This document shows, piece by piece, positions 1 to 10,556 of a stretch of 64,000 nt of DNA. The position numbers and the translations under genes are program-made. The notes below the pieces were generated by a model. The model saw nothing but the letters and a program-made list of their open reading frames with translations, searched no databases and was not told where the DNA came from. Origin of the DNA: Amblyomma americanum (lineage: Eukaryota > Arthropoda > Arachnida > Ixodida > Ixodidae); assembly GCF_052857255.1 (NCBI RefSeq), contig NC_135505.1:31193616-31257615 (forward strand), read 5' to 3'. How positions within the stretch are numbered: the first letter of the stretch is position 1; each line of letters starts with the position of its first letter.

Positions 1-1560
1 GCTGTTTCCCTACGATGAATGCATGTCTGCACGCCCAACCAAATTTCAGCTTTGCTTAGGTTTGCAAAGCTCTTGCGATGCAGTTTGGAGGCATGCCGCG
101 GCGGTGAATAGCAAGACGGTGTTGGAGGATGGAAAGGTGTCTTCTTTGTGTATACCTGCCGATAGAGGGCAGCCTCCTCTCTCAGTGGTATGCAATAACG
201 TAGCCGCCATGTAGCGCTTCTGATAGGCGTCCGCCTAAGTCCACTGCGCAGGCGAAGTTCCCGTCTTATATGAGTTTCAGGAAAGGCATTTACTCGCGCG
301 ACGGGGCCTCCGAAACTGCTGCAGCTAAAGGGTTTTGTACATGCAAAATCCACGACCTTTTCTCCTTATGCACATCATGAGGTAGATTATCATGCATTCA
401 TAGCCGATTTACACTAATTTTGAGTTAATTCGATTTCGTGGCGCTCACCGTATATTTCCTGTCTTTCTGCCGTGGACAGTTAAGTGCAAAAAGTGAAAAT
501 ATCTTGCATATAGCAAATTCTCATTATTCACTTTATATACCCATGTTATACACACGAGTAAACAGCAAAGTAAGTTTGATTAAAACATATGTATGTTAAA
601 AAAAAAAAACTTCTTGGTCTCAATACGCTTGAACCGGTTCGGACCGGTAAGAACCAGTTCAAACAGGAATAAAATATCGCTCCTAAGCCGAATCTGGAGC
701 TAAACCAGAAAGGCGGAAACCGAAACCGAACGTGAAAAAGTTCCGGGTCGACACGGTGGCGCTACCAACTAATATCTAGAGGCCTCAGCTGATCACACGA
801 AAACGATTGGTGCAAAGGGGGTCTTCCTCGAAATGAGTTACTGCGAAGAGAGCCTTTATGTTCTGTAAGAGCAAAGAACCGCTCAGTGCGACGGGAAGCA
901 GATAAAGGCTGTCAGAGACCTAAATTTTTGTCTGGCACACTTTTAAAAACGAGCAGCCTGCAGGCGTGGATGAAAGAGTACAGGAGCACTTGTATTCGAC
1001 GGCTGTTTTATAACGTTTCTGAAAACATTATTGCGTAAGCATTAGAGGTCCCACTCGCAAGAAAAAGCGTCGTCCATCAGTCCATATAAAAAAAACAGGT
1101 CACCCAATTGCCATAGGGGAGGTGGCAATACAATCAATTGAAAGAAATCCATTGCAATTACCATCTGCCCACCATAGCCATCAGCTCCATGGCCGAGAGG
1201 CAGACAGCCTTCCGAAGCACTGTTTGCAGAAAATGTGCCCTAGAGGATCTCGGGACGAGCAATCGCGGTCTCCCAAGTCTCACAGATAGTTGTGTTTAAG
1301 TATTCACCTGCCGGTGCAGTGGCGCATCACTCAAACACTGCAGAACGACGCCACTAGCGATGAGGACTGCCAGCGAACTATGAACATATGACTGACGAGT
1401 ACTCTCGCAGGAGTGATCTCTAATTGTCACATGCTATACTAGATTGGTCCAGAAAGGAGGAAGATGATGAGAAGCATGACGTGAAAAAATGTAGTCGCAA
1501 AAGGGACAGACAAAGACGAGGAAGATGACATAAAAAAAAAACTGGCGGCGGTTTTGCTCT
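1..1560. other. Intergenic DNA, no gene recognised
   Basis: No reading frame here resembles a known protein. The DNA is mostly AT-rich with a short A-run near 600. At about 632-662 there is a cluster of related 10-mers (GAACCGGTTC, GGACCGG, GAACCAGTTC), followed near 715-730 by short AACCGAAACCG repeats. These could be grainyhead-type sites or the remains of a simple repeat. Nothing else is supported. Confidence 0.5.
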
Positions 1561-1865
1561 GGTTAAACCTGGAATGACGCGATAGCTACACATGGCCGAG
1601 TGCAACTTGCTAAGTTGAATTGCAAAGTCAGTGTTTCGCCGCTCCGTTTCATTGGGCGTTGCTTCTTCATCTGCGTGCCCCATGACACAGCGTACATGCA
1701 CAGCCGTGGCAGCTCGGTTTCGCCGGATCTGCACTGCGCCACGTGGCTGGTCACGTGACCGACCACATTACGAACCACGTGATTAGCCACGGCACCGCGC
1801 CGCCGGCAACTGCTCCGCACGATGTGACGAACCACGTGACAGCGGGTTGCTCAGCCACGCTAAAT
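1561..1865 (+). repeat. CACGTG-rich interspersed repeat, copy 1
   Basis: This stretch matches, in opposite orientation, the segment at about 6900-7168. Both start with TTAAACCTGG and share CAAAGTCAGT, TTCGCCGCTCC and GGGCGTT in that order. Both then run into a block of CACGTG or near-CACGTG hexamers separated by GACCAACCAC-like spacers. This copy has clear hexamers near 1740, 1753, 1777 and 1834. No coding sequence is shared. It is probably a short non-autonomous element, but no terminal inverted repeat could be fixed. Confidence 0.65.
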
Positions 1866-2450
1866 GCTCCAAAGGCTACCGTAATGTAGCTATCGCTACA
1901 AAATACAAAAGCATATGAAAGCACTCTGCATGGGGGTACTAAGGAGCAGAGAAGAGCGTGACAGCATAGAAGGCGAGGCCCCCGTGCTCGAAATTGTGGT
2001 TGGAGCATCGGGCGCTCCTAGCGGGTCAGGAACGACTGGGTTGCGAGGGCGCATCTCCTGCTGCTGTTCCGGTTTTGTGGTCCCCTTTCTAATACGATGC
2101 TGCTTTACAGGCGCCAGCTGTGTCTGCGCGTGTTTCTAGGTTGCAGAGCCTTTCACGAACACCTGCAACGCCCATAGGTTCCTCCGGCGCCGACTCCAGT
2201 ACATTGCGACACCCTTTGGCTCTTGTAGCTTCTACATCTTCAACCCTTGCTGCGAATAAGGTATCGTTCAATGCCCACAGTCAACTGCTCTCAAGCCTCT
2301 CGACGCACACCCACAAGATTTGGAACGCCGTGAGAAAAAGCTCTGAACGCCTTTTGCATTCATTCTTTTTGGATTCTGTTTTTCTAGCTTTTTGCCGAGT
2401 TGTGTGTATGCTAGCACTTCGTGCAGCGTTAGAGTAATAGAGTGACATGG
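1866..2450. other. No gene recognised
   Basis: Short open frames on both strands look like chance. I see no element signature until the PLE-type terminal motif begins near 2455. Confidence 0.4.
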
Positions 2451-2454
2451 TTTA

Positions 2455-2540
2455 CGAAAAAAGCGTACAGGCGCTAAAAGACGGAAAGAACACAGACACA
2501 AGACAGGACTGGCACCATATGCTTCAAACTAAGTTTATTC
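2455..2540 (-). repeat. PLE terminal signature (GCGC...CAGGAC type)
   Basis: Read on the minus strand this is a GAATAAACTT run, then CAGTCCTGTC, a TTCTTTCCGTC stretch and TTTTAGCGCC. The same order of blocks occurs at the ends of the PLE at 51206-52792 and at several hairpins in the window. It lies just downstream of a GIY-YIG domain on the same strand, as expected for the 3' terminal repeat of a Penelope-like element. Confidence 0.6.
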
Positions 2541-2646
2541 ATGGAAAAAACCACTTAAGAATTACACGAGCAGGCAAAGGTAAAAGCAAAACATATAGAA
2601 GCGGTGACATAACAAAGGCACACGTGCCAAATGGAAGAAGCAATAA

Positions 2647-3104
2647 TTATAGCGTTGATAATGAACCCCTGAGAAAACTAATCTGTTCTTCTGACAGCGA
2701 GGCAGATGACTTGCTTATGCAGATATGACCCCTCTGCTTGATGCAATAAGCTTCGATAATTTCACGCTCCAATCTGTCTTTGGATCTTGCAATGAGGTTA
2801 GTGTTTACGAAACCTGGATGGCACTTGCAGCTTTTGGAATGAGTGGCCATGTGGCTGCCATAACTATTTTTATAGCAATCTTGTGCTGCCTAACTCTTTC
2901 GTTTAAGCAATGACCTGTCTGGCCGATATATTCCTGACCGCAGCTTAGAGGCACATCATACACAACTTCAGCAGTGCAATCAGTGGCGCGGATTTGGTGA
3001 TTCTTTCTGCACCGCCAAACCATTCTTACTTTGTTCAAGGTGCAAACGTGCGACAGCTTGCAAGGAGCAGATAGAACCACGTTGACCTTATACCTGCAGG
3101 CCAC
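2647..3104 (-). pseudogene. Penelope-like element GIY-YIG endonuclease fragment
   Basis: Two overlapping minus-strand frames (2805-3104 and 2647-2850) together give the C-terminal part of a PLE protein. The first has RYKVNVVLSAPCKLSHVC, then VVYDVPLSCGQEYIGQTG, the GIY-YIG core with its following basic Arg/His helix. The second continues with SKDRLEREIIEAYCIK, matching the end of the intact domain at 52.2-52.5 kb. GIY-YIG domains make the DNA nick used in PLE retrotransposition. A frameshift near 2830 separates the halves and no RT is attached, so the piece is dead. Upstream (3130-3260, minus) a short coiled-coil-like stretch is of uncertain origin. Confidence 0.8.
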
Positions 3105-3537
3105 TTTCTAAATAAAGTGCAAGAATCACCAAATTCGTCACTGCTGAATGCTGTCACAGAGTTTCTCCAGCGTATTCACGTGCACTTCCAATGTATCTAT
3201 TGCCTCAAAGATGTCATCAGTGTAGTTCTTGACGTTTTCAAGCCCATCCATAATTTACTAGCAGGTCTGTAACTATTCTGGATATCGTCTTGAAACCAAA
3301 GGCATGGACTTTGGTTTAAATAACCCCGCCGCGCAAAAAACCAGCCTGCTATATTAAAGAACTCTCCGCTGACATATGCCGGTACCCTTTGGCCATGTGA
3401 AGTCTAGAAAAAAAATTGTTTTTTTTTCTACCTTCGCAAACAGAACACCCGCTCAATAATAAGTACAGCGTCTGACAATAAGATATTGTCAGGAATTGAT
3501 GACTGCAGTCAGGAGAGCAGAAAGGCTGCGAAAATCA
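3105..3537. other. Unassigned DNA between a PLE fragment and a Gypsy LTR
   Basis: On the minus strand near 3130-3260 there is a heptad-like stretch (ending EAIDTLEVHVNTLEKL) that may be a LINE ORF1 remnant. The rest shows nothing recognisable. Confidence 0.35.
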
Positions 3538-3841
3538 TGTCTAAAGAAAACTCTTTATTTGGGCTGTCTTGCGCCCACAACTGACTGAATCCCTCTGCGG
3601 CGGCGTAGCAACAAACGTGTTCGGCGGTCGTCGAACAGAATGCCCGCCGCTGTCGGCAGTGCTCAATTTAAAGCTGAGAGCGAACTTTCGAGATAAAGCG
3701 TGCAAAGTTACTAGAACACCCTGGAACAATGTAGACTCACCTCTGCCTGGATGTGATAAATCGAGATAAATCTGGTCGCGTCTTACATCGCAAACAAAGC
3801 CATAAAGCGGCGTACCGGCTGCTTTGAACAATGAACAAACA
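3538..3841 (-). repeat. 3' LTR of Gypsy A
   Basis: Read on the minus strand the segment starts TGTTTGTTCATTG and ends TTTAGACA, the TG...CA ends of an LTR. It has an AATAAAGAG polyadenylation signal about 20 bases before the end. It begins just downstream of the integrase C-terminus of Gypsy A (3860-4263), so it is placed as the 3' LTR. No matching 5' LTR was found near 27.3 kb. Length about 304 bp. Confidence 0.7.
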
Positions 3842-3859
3842 CTGTAAAGATTCGCGTCA

Positions 3860-4263
3860 TTACTCCCACCTCAAAGAAGCATCGACCCAATGCATTAAAA
3901 CAATAAAGTGTCTATTAACAAAACAAAACCAATCGTGCGAAAATAAACACAGAGTGCGGAAACACAGCGTCCTTAAGCGCGCATAATATGGCTTCAGACA
4001 GACGAAATGGACAACTCGTCGTACTCGGTGTCGCTGAGATTCAGTCATTGCGTCAGAGATGACTTCATAATGCAATTTACCTAATCGACGAAGAACCTTG
4101 TACGGGCCGAAATAGCGGCACAAAAGCTTTTCACTTAATCCACGGCGGGGATTTGGCGGCCAAACCCCGACTTGGCCTCCTGGCTTGTAATCTGCTTTGC
4201 GTCTTCGTAGGTTGTAGCGACTTGCGTTGGTCCGCTGCCGGTCTGTGGTACTCAATCGTGCAA
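3860..4263 (-). pseudogene. Gypsy A integrase C-terminal domain
   Basis: The minus frame 3860-4255 carries RQRTNASRYNLRRRKADY, then QVGVWPPNPRRG and a GPYKVLRRLGKLHYEV block. This is the GPY/F module of Ty3/Gypsy integrases, which follows the catalytic core. The reading breaks at 4263, where an RNase H LINE has inserted, and resumes at 5572 with the core of the same integrase. The frame runs into the 3' LTR as expected. Confidence 0.85.
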
Positions 4264-5571
4264 GTCATCCGGCTTGTTGCTGTTGTTGTTCTCATACTAT
4301 GGCACATGCCCACATAGGGGGATAGGCCAAGAATTGAGGGGCGCAGAGAGTTTTTGAGGCAAATAATTCGTGGACGAAATAAAAATGAATGGTAAGGACG
4401 GAAGAAGTAAACAAAAAGGAACAACGAAATGAAACGAGAAATGCAGAACGCACGCAGGAGATCGAGACTTATGTTTATAGCCGAGTAGTTAAATGATAAT
4501 GATAATTGAAGAGTAAAAAATGTTATTGAAAACGATAAAAAAATTAACAAGGTAGCCGTCTTCATTCCATTAAAAAATTTTGCACGGCAGTAAAAACAGA
4601 CTTGTGTCGGACCCAATTATGGTGGCTCCAAACTACAATATGACTGGGTTTCTAAAACAAAGTCCAAGCTGTTGTAGAGGTTTCTCTAAAAACTGTCTTC
4701 GCATCATGGTGCACCGGCGACAAAACAACAAAAAATTTTCTATGGTTTCGTGCTCACCACAAAATACGCAGACGGGATTAAGCGCCAACACAGACCTGTG
4801 CAAATAAAAACTTAAGGGTGGGATCCGGCAGCGGAGCCTTGACAGAGATACCTCAAACTGCCGTGAATGGCATGATTGCCTGCTCCACGAATACCTCAGG
4901 TGCAGGTAATCATCAGATCTTAAAAGAGATCCAGTTGTCATTCTTAACAAATTCTGTCGCCGGAACCTCGCTGCTGTAATGTACGCTGTAGCCAGAACGA
5001 TTGGTAGCACGGGGCCATTGAGGGACACCTTTGCCAGGCAGTCCGCAACTTCATTGGCTGTCACACCGCTATGACCGGTCACCCGGGTGCTATGACATGG
5101 CACCCATATCATGTGAACAAGGCTCAAATGCGGAGGGAGTAATGAATGGAAGGTGTTAAGGATTGGCGAATCTACAGCCGAAGCAAGGGACGGACACAAA
5201 GAAAGAGAGTCTGTAATGACAGCCACTGAAGAGAAAGCTGGCTCTAGTTTGCGAAGAGCAAGCACCACCGCCAGAAACTCCGCTTGGAAAATTGGGGTGT
5301 AGTCGGGAAGCCGCACAGAAAAAGACCAATCTAGAAGCGGGAAATATATTCCCGCCCCTGCCTTTTCATCACATTGGGAGGCGTCAGTAGCTATCGTTAA
5401 GGTAATAGGTAGGCTTTGTAAATGGTCTTCTAATAACCCATTTAAAATGCAGGGGGATAAATGCTTAGCGTTTTTCGGGAAAATGTCACCACAGACAATT
5501 TCTACAGAGTACCCACTGTTTTTGTAGGAAGAATGTTATACAAAAGAACATTTAAAGGTTAAAGCAAATTT
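4264..5571 (-). mobile_element. 5'-truncated RNase H LINE inserted in Gypsy A
   Basis: The minus frame 4633-5316 is a LINE RNase H domain: PIFQAEFLAVVLALRKL (catalytic Glu), VITDSLSL (catalytic Asp), and a VPCHS...NEVAD block. A Cys-rich tail follows (CVFCGEHETIENFLLFC). The 3' UTR holds the ATGGCACATGCCCACAT block shared with copies at 28.7, 36.4 and 36.5 kb, and the element ends in an (AAC)n-like tail at about 4264-4300. TGCAA occurs on both sides (4259-4263 and 5572-5576). That is a possible 5-bp duplication and would rejoin the integrase frame. A short insert interrupts the RNase H around the WVPCHS motif. Confidence 0.8.
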
Positions 5572-6886
5572 TGCAACTTCTTCAGCATGTTGAAGGTAGG
5601 TGCCGATGTCGAAGTTCTCTTCTTCGGTAACGATGGGTAGCGTGGCGTGTAGCGTGGTCGTGCCCCCCCCCCCCCAATGGACGAGCCTAAAAGACGTCAT
5701 CTAGGGGATGTCTTGAACTGCGGTGTTGTAGGCGAAGACAACGTAAGGCACCATGACGTCCCAGGTCTTGTGTTCGGTATCGACATACATGGCGAGCATA
5801 TCTGCGATGGTTTTGTTCAGGCGCTCGGTCATTTCGTTGGTCTGCGAATAGTATGCAGATCTCTCGCGGTGGCTGGTTTGGCTGTAACGCAGGATGGCAT
5901 GCGCTAGTTCCTCCGTGAACGCTGTTCCTCTCTCCATGATGAGCACACCGCAGGCGCCGTGTCGCAGAAGAATGCACTCCACGAAAAATTTGGCGACTTC
6001 TGCAGCTGCTCCGTTCGGAAGAGCTTTTGCCTTGGCGTAGCAGGTTAGGTAGTCGGTCGCTACAATGATCCACTAATTTCCAGACTTTACACTTTGAGAA
6101 AGGGCCAAGCAAGTCCATGTCGATTTGCTGAAAGGGCTTTGAGGGGGGTTCCATGGGGTTCAGAAATCCTGCTGGTCGGACGGGAGGGGTCTTTCGTTGC
6201 TGACAATCTCGGCAGGTTTTCACATAATGGGCGACATCTGCAGGCAGTTGGGGCCAACAATACTTGTCTTGAATGCGGCCGCGGGTGCGAGAAAACCCGA
6301 GATATTCAGCTGTCGGCTCGTCGTGTGAAGATGTAGAACTTCGCGGGGACAAGCAGATGCAACAGGGAGGTAGGACGTGTTGATCGCTGTGAAGTTCCTC
6401 ACGAGCACACCATTCTGTACAGAGAAGAAAGACATTCCTCGATTGAATGAGGCGGGGGTTGAAGAAAACTTGCCTTCTAAGTACTCAATGAGGTGTTTTA
6501 AGTCTGGGTCCCAGCGTTGCTGCTGCGCAAAAGTGCTGGCACTGATGGGTCCCTGGAAGGCGTCCTCATCGTCGTCCGGCGGCAGTGCATCTACAAGGCC
6601 TCGTGAGTGGGAATCGGCGTCCGGACTTGTAAACGACGGTGAGGTCGAAACTCTTGGAGGCGCAGACTCCATCGATGAAGGCGGCCAGACGGGTCCCTCA
6701 AATTGGCAAGCCAGCACATTGCGTGGTGATCGCTGACCTCATTGAACGGTCGTCCGTATAGGCAGGGGCGCAATTTAGACACAGCCCAGATGATGGCAAG
6801 ACACTCCTTGTCAGTTGTCGAATAGTTAGCCTCGGCCTTGGAAAGGGAACGGCTAGCGTATGCGATGACTTTCGCCATCCCATCAC
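5572..6886 (-). pseudogene. Gypsy A RNase H and integrase core
   Basis: On the minus strand the RNase H has [35 protein letters not shown] (Glu) and VSDHHAM (Asp). The integrase follows with an HHCC-type zinc module (YVKTCRDCQQRKTPP) and IDMDLLGPFSKCK, which carries the first catalytic Asp. The second catalytic Asp reads as Glu (LIMERGTAF instead of the usual TDRGTAF). The third residue is kept (EMTERLNKTIADML). Several frame changes separate these blocks (6220-6717, 5687-6352, 5701-5982). The domain runs on to 5572, where the LINE insertion interrupts it. Confidence 0.85.
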
Positions 6887-7190
6887 TTTTATTAAGCTCG
6901 CATTTCGAGTCTCCCGCGTGGCGGCATCGCCACGTGGTCATGTGGTTGGTCGCGTGAGTGGTCACGTGGTGCGGAGCAGCTGCCGGCGAAACCGAGTGGG
7001 TGGGAGGGGGGTAGTGCACAGAGGAAGAGGGGGCAGAGGGTGAATCAGGTCTAGGGACGACGATGAAGGAACGCCCAGCGAAAAGGAGCGGCGAAGTACT
7101 GACTTTGCAATTCGACTTCGCCAGTTCCACTCAGCAAGCTGTAGCTATCAAGTCACTCCAGGTTTAAGAAGCGCTAAATCACAGCGAATT
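6887..7190 (-). repeat. CACGTG-rich interspersed repeat, copy 2, inside Gypsy A
   Basis: This is the opposite-strand copy of the repeat at 1561-1865, with the same blocks (TTAAACCTGG, CAAAGTCAGT, TTCGCCGCTCC) in the same order followed by CACGTG clusters. It interrupts the Gypsy RNase H between the TDASSVGL block (just above 7200) and the [10 protein letters not shown] block (below 6890). It is therefore a later insertion. A polyadenylation-like AATAAAAGTG sits at its minus-strand 3' edge. Confidence 0.7.
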
Positions 7191-8526
7191 TATTGTAAGA
7201 ATACGGCGCATAGGCCCACGCTGCTTGCGTCGGTATGAACTTCCGTATCGGCGTTCTCATCAAAATGCGTGAGGATTGGTGGGGACTGTAAACGACGCTA
7301 AAGTTCATTGAAGGCTTCTGCTTGCGGCGCTTCCCACTTAAATGGCACGTCTGCCTTCGTCAGTTGGATCAGGGGTTCGGCGATGCGTGAAAAGTTTTTC
7401 ACAAATCGTCGGTAATATGCGCGCAGTCCGAGGAGTCTGCACATTGCTTTCTTATCGGCCAGTGGTGGAAACGGTTCAATAGCAGCTGTTTTCTGCGGGT
7501 CCGGGCGTACTCCCTCATTGCTAACGATGTGGCCTAGAAGCAGCAGCTCTTGATAGGCAAAGTGGCACTTCTCTGCTTTAAAGGCTAGGCCAGACGACTT
7601 GATGGGGTCTAGTACTGTCCGAAGTCTTTTGAGATGTTCTTCTAAGTTCGAGGCGAAGACAACGACGTCATCTAAATGTACCAGACAAATTTGAACTTTA
7701 GGCCTACCGGCACAGAATCCATTTCTCGCTGAAACGGCGCTGGTGCGGAACACAGAACAAATAACATCACCTTAACTCGAAGATGCTGTCCGGAGTGATG
7801 AATGCGGTCTTCTCGCGATATCTTTCATCGACCTCAATTTGCCAGTAGTCGCTCGTGAGGCCCATCGACGACAAATACTTGGTGTTGCAGAGCCCGTCCA
7901 GTGTGTCGTCGATTCGGGGGAGGGGTAGACATCCTTCTCTGTTATGCTATTCAAGCGGCGGTAATCAGCGCAGAATCGAAGCGCGCCGTGTTTCTTTCTC
8001 ATTAGAACAAGCGGTGCTGCCCATGGGTTTTTTGAAGGCTGCATCACGTCGCCGCGAAGGATTCCTTCCGTTTTCTCCCGCATGGCTTGTCGTTCTCGTG
8101 GCGACACACTGTAGAGGCTTTGACAGGGAGGTCGGGTGTCCTGGTAGGTTATAATGCGATGCTTGGCAATTGGCGTTTGCCGGACCTTCGTCGATGGCGA
8201 AAAACACTCGCTGTAGCTTCGAAGCAGTTTGCAGATCTGGTCTTGTCTGCTCCGGGTCAAGGCTGGGTTGATGTCGAAAGTGGGCGAGTTTTTTTGGCCA
8301 GGCGAATCTTCTGCGGATGGGTCGGAGAGGGCGAAGTAGTCTCGTACGTCGTATATTTCGTCTTAGAAAGCAACCGTCGTTCCTGTGTTATGTGCCGGCA
8401 ATCTTCGCTGAATTTATTTTGCAATACTTCAGCATGGCCATTGCGGAAATGTGCGATGCTGATTTTGACGCTGATTCCTCGCTCTAGAAGCAACTGCATG
8501 TTCCCCACGATGATGGCTTCAGCGTC
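7191..8526 (-). pseudogene. Gypsy A reverse transcriptase
   Basis: On the minus strand, 7772-8260 gives the N-terminal half of a Ty3/Gypsy RT (SPRERQAMREKTEGILRGDV, NPWAAPLVLMRKKHG, RFCADYRRLN). 7298-7753 gives the palm with VHLDDVVVFASN, the YxDD box as HLDD, and the thumb (LLGLRAYYRRFVKNFSRIAE). 8257-8508 is the protease-RT linker (NMQLLLERGISV). At least two frameshifts are needed. The frame stops at about 8526, next to a LINE 3' end. The missing upstream part (protease, gag) is found at 25.2-27.3 kb on the same strand. Confidence 0.85.
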
Positions 8527-10556
8527 AAAAGAGAGAGAAAGGGTTTATTGACTTGTAAGGCAGAGGTTGGCCTGAAAAAATGGCCTGGCTTAGCTAAGGT
8601 TAAGCCTAGGATGCGAAGCATAACAGATTTGTGAAAGGGATTCGGTATCGCCTGCCCGTAAGTCAGGCTAGTCTCTTCGTTGTTTAGCAATCTCATGGAG
8701 GAGCGGGAGTTAGCCATAGTGGTCGCGCGAGTTGAGCCCCGTTTCTCCTCAGCTGGCGTGACGTCAGACCACGTGCTCGGCTGCAGCGCCCCTAGCGGGA
8801 GGAGCGGGAGTTAGCTTTGGTGGTCGCGGCCGCGCGGCGACCGCGCGAGTTGAGCCCCGTCTCTCTTCAGCTGTCGTGACGTCAGACCACGTGCTCGGCT
8901 GCAGCGCCCCTAGCGGGAGGAGCGGGAGTTAGCCTTGGTGGTCGCGGCCGCGCCAGGCTGGGCTATGGTTGAGCTAAGTACTGTCCCTATTATGCTTCGC
9001 ATAAAATATCTGCCCTGCTAATCTTTCTGGGGAACGGGAAGATGAGAAAAAAGAGGGTCACGATGGGGGGGGGGGGCGATAATGATGGGAGGAGGCAGAT
9101 GAAAAATACATAAAAATAAAAAAGAAAAAGGCACACTTTCTGACATCACAAACGCGAGGCTAGGTCCGTGTCGCTTAAAAAGCGTGAGAGCGCTCGCGTT
9201 GCCTGTAAAGTTTTCAAACTATCTGGCCAAGCGCCGAGGATCAAATCCTCCGAGAGGGGCCTTGTGTTTATAGAGTTCAAAACAGATGCAAGCCTGAGTC
9301 TTTCACCTGTATATGCTTGACGCACACCACTAAAACATGTTCTGTAGTCTCTTGCACACCACATGTGGTACAGTGCGGGGAGTCTGCTTGTCCTATTAAG
9401 TCCAAGTACTTGCGCGTGAAGGCGACGTTTAATCGTAATCTATGGATTACGCATGCAGTAGGGCGTGATATTCCGCGAGAAAGAGAAAAGGTCATCGCCG
9501 GATCTAGCCGTTTAAGGCGTATGTGTCGAGTGTCTGGCAGAGCCCAGAACCTAGCCGTCGAACTCCTCATTGATTCCGAAAGGAGAGAAGTGGCGTCCGG
9601 TCTAAAAAACTGCACAGCTGTGCGCAGGCCACTGCTGAAGGCGCTCCTTGCTTCAGCGTCGGCGGTCTCATTTCCATCGAGTCCGCAGTGTCCAGGGATC
9701 CACTGAAACACTATACGGTGGCCTTTTTCCTGAGCAAATGACAGGAGACTAATGAAACCAAGAGCCAGGGCTTGGTAGGCGGTGTGGCGTAGGAAGCATC
9801 CTAAAATTTGTAGCACAGGTTTACAGCCAGTGAAAACGCACCACCCCTGAGGCGATTCTCCGCACACGTGGTGAATCGCTTTCCGAAGCCCCGCAAGATC
9901 TGCAGCGGTTGAAGTAGACTTGTATCCTAAAATGAATCTGCGTGTCGTCTACTGAGAGGGGACTGCGAAAGCTGCTGTTGATGCCTTTGGTAACGCGGAT
10001 CCATCAGTGTATACGCGCACACAGTTTTGGTAGTCTGACCAGATGTAGGCAAGAGCAAGTTGCTTCAGTCCGCTAACCGACATCGCAGATTTCTGGATTA
10101 TGCAAGGGACATGCAGGCATACTGAAGGCTGAGCCATCACCCATGGTGGCTGCAAGGGATGATGCGGCACGGCATAGTCTGATGGCAATTCGGATCGATG
10201 GAAGCGCAGTGCACGTGCAAGACTGCTGTCTGGTCGCTCATCGAAAACCTCCGTCAGCGGGTCACAGCGGTGACGTGTAAGCGCGCGTAAATATGTGACA
10301 AGTAGATCGATGTCTGGCCCGCACGAGATTCCTCAATCGTGACTTTGTTCGAGGCCAAACGTGGTAATCCGAGGGATATCTTGAGCGCCTGTGCTTGGAC
10401 ACTCTCTAGTCTCCGCAAGCAGCAAATGCTCATGGTACAGGAAGGCTGCAACGAATGCCGCCTATAAAGAGAGTATCGTAAAGTCTTAGCACGGAGCTCT
10501 CTGTTGGGCCCCATTTAATGCCTGCTACGAAGCGAAGGACATGGCAATAAAGAGTG
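8527..10556 (-). mobile_element. LINE alpha, 3' segment (RT end, RNase H, 3' UTR)
   Basis: Read on the minus strand from 10556, the segment resumes an RT connection domain (HVLRFVAGIKWGP, VQAQALKISLGLPRLAS). It then gives RNase H (VYTDGSALPKAS at 9949-10188; VFQWIPGHCGLDGNETADAE at 9277-9867) and a Cys/His tail (CTTCGVQETTEHVLVVC). This order is that of I-superfamily LINEs. The 3' UTR runs from about 9145 to 8530 and ends with AATAAACCCTTTCTCTCTC. Stops and frameshifts make it inactive. The 5' part of what seems to be the same LINE lies at 18.4-25.2 kb, beyond the Gypsy B insertion. Confidence 0.75.
8701..8955 (+). repeat. GC-rich tandem repeat, about 2.3 copies, in the LINE alpha 3' UTR
   Basis: GAGCGGGAGTTAGC recurs at 8701, 8802 and 8920. 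The first unit is 101 bp and the second 118 bp, which has an extra GCGGCCGC-type block. Each full unit carries a perfect TGACGTCA palindrome and a CACGTG hexamer a few bases apart, then GCAGCGCCCCTAGCGGG. A perfect 13-bp inverted repeat (ATGCGAAGCATAA at 8611-8623, its complement at 8990-9002) frames the array. Confidence 0.8.
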
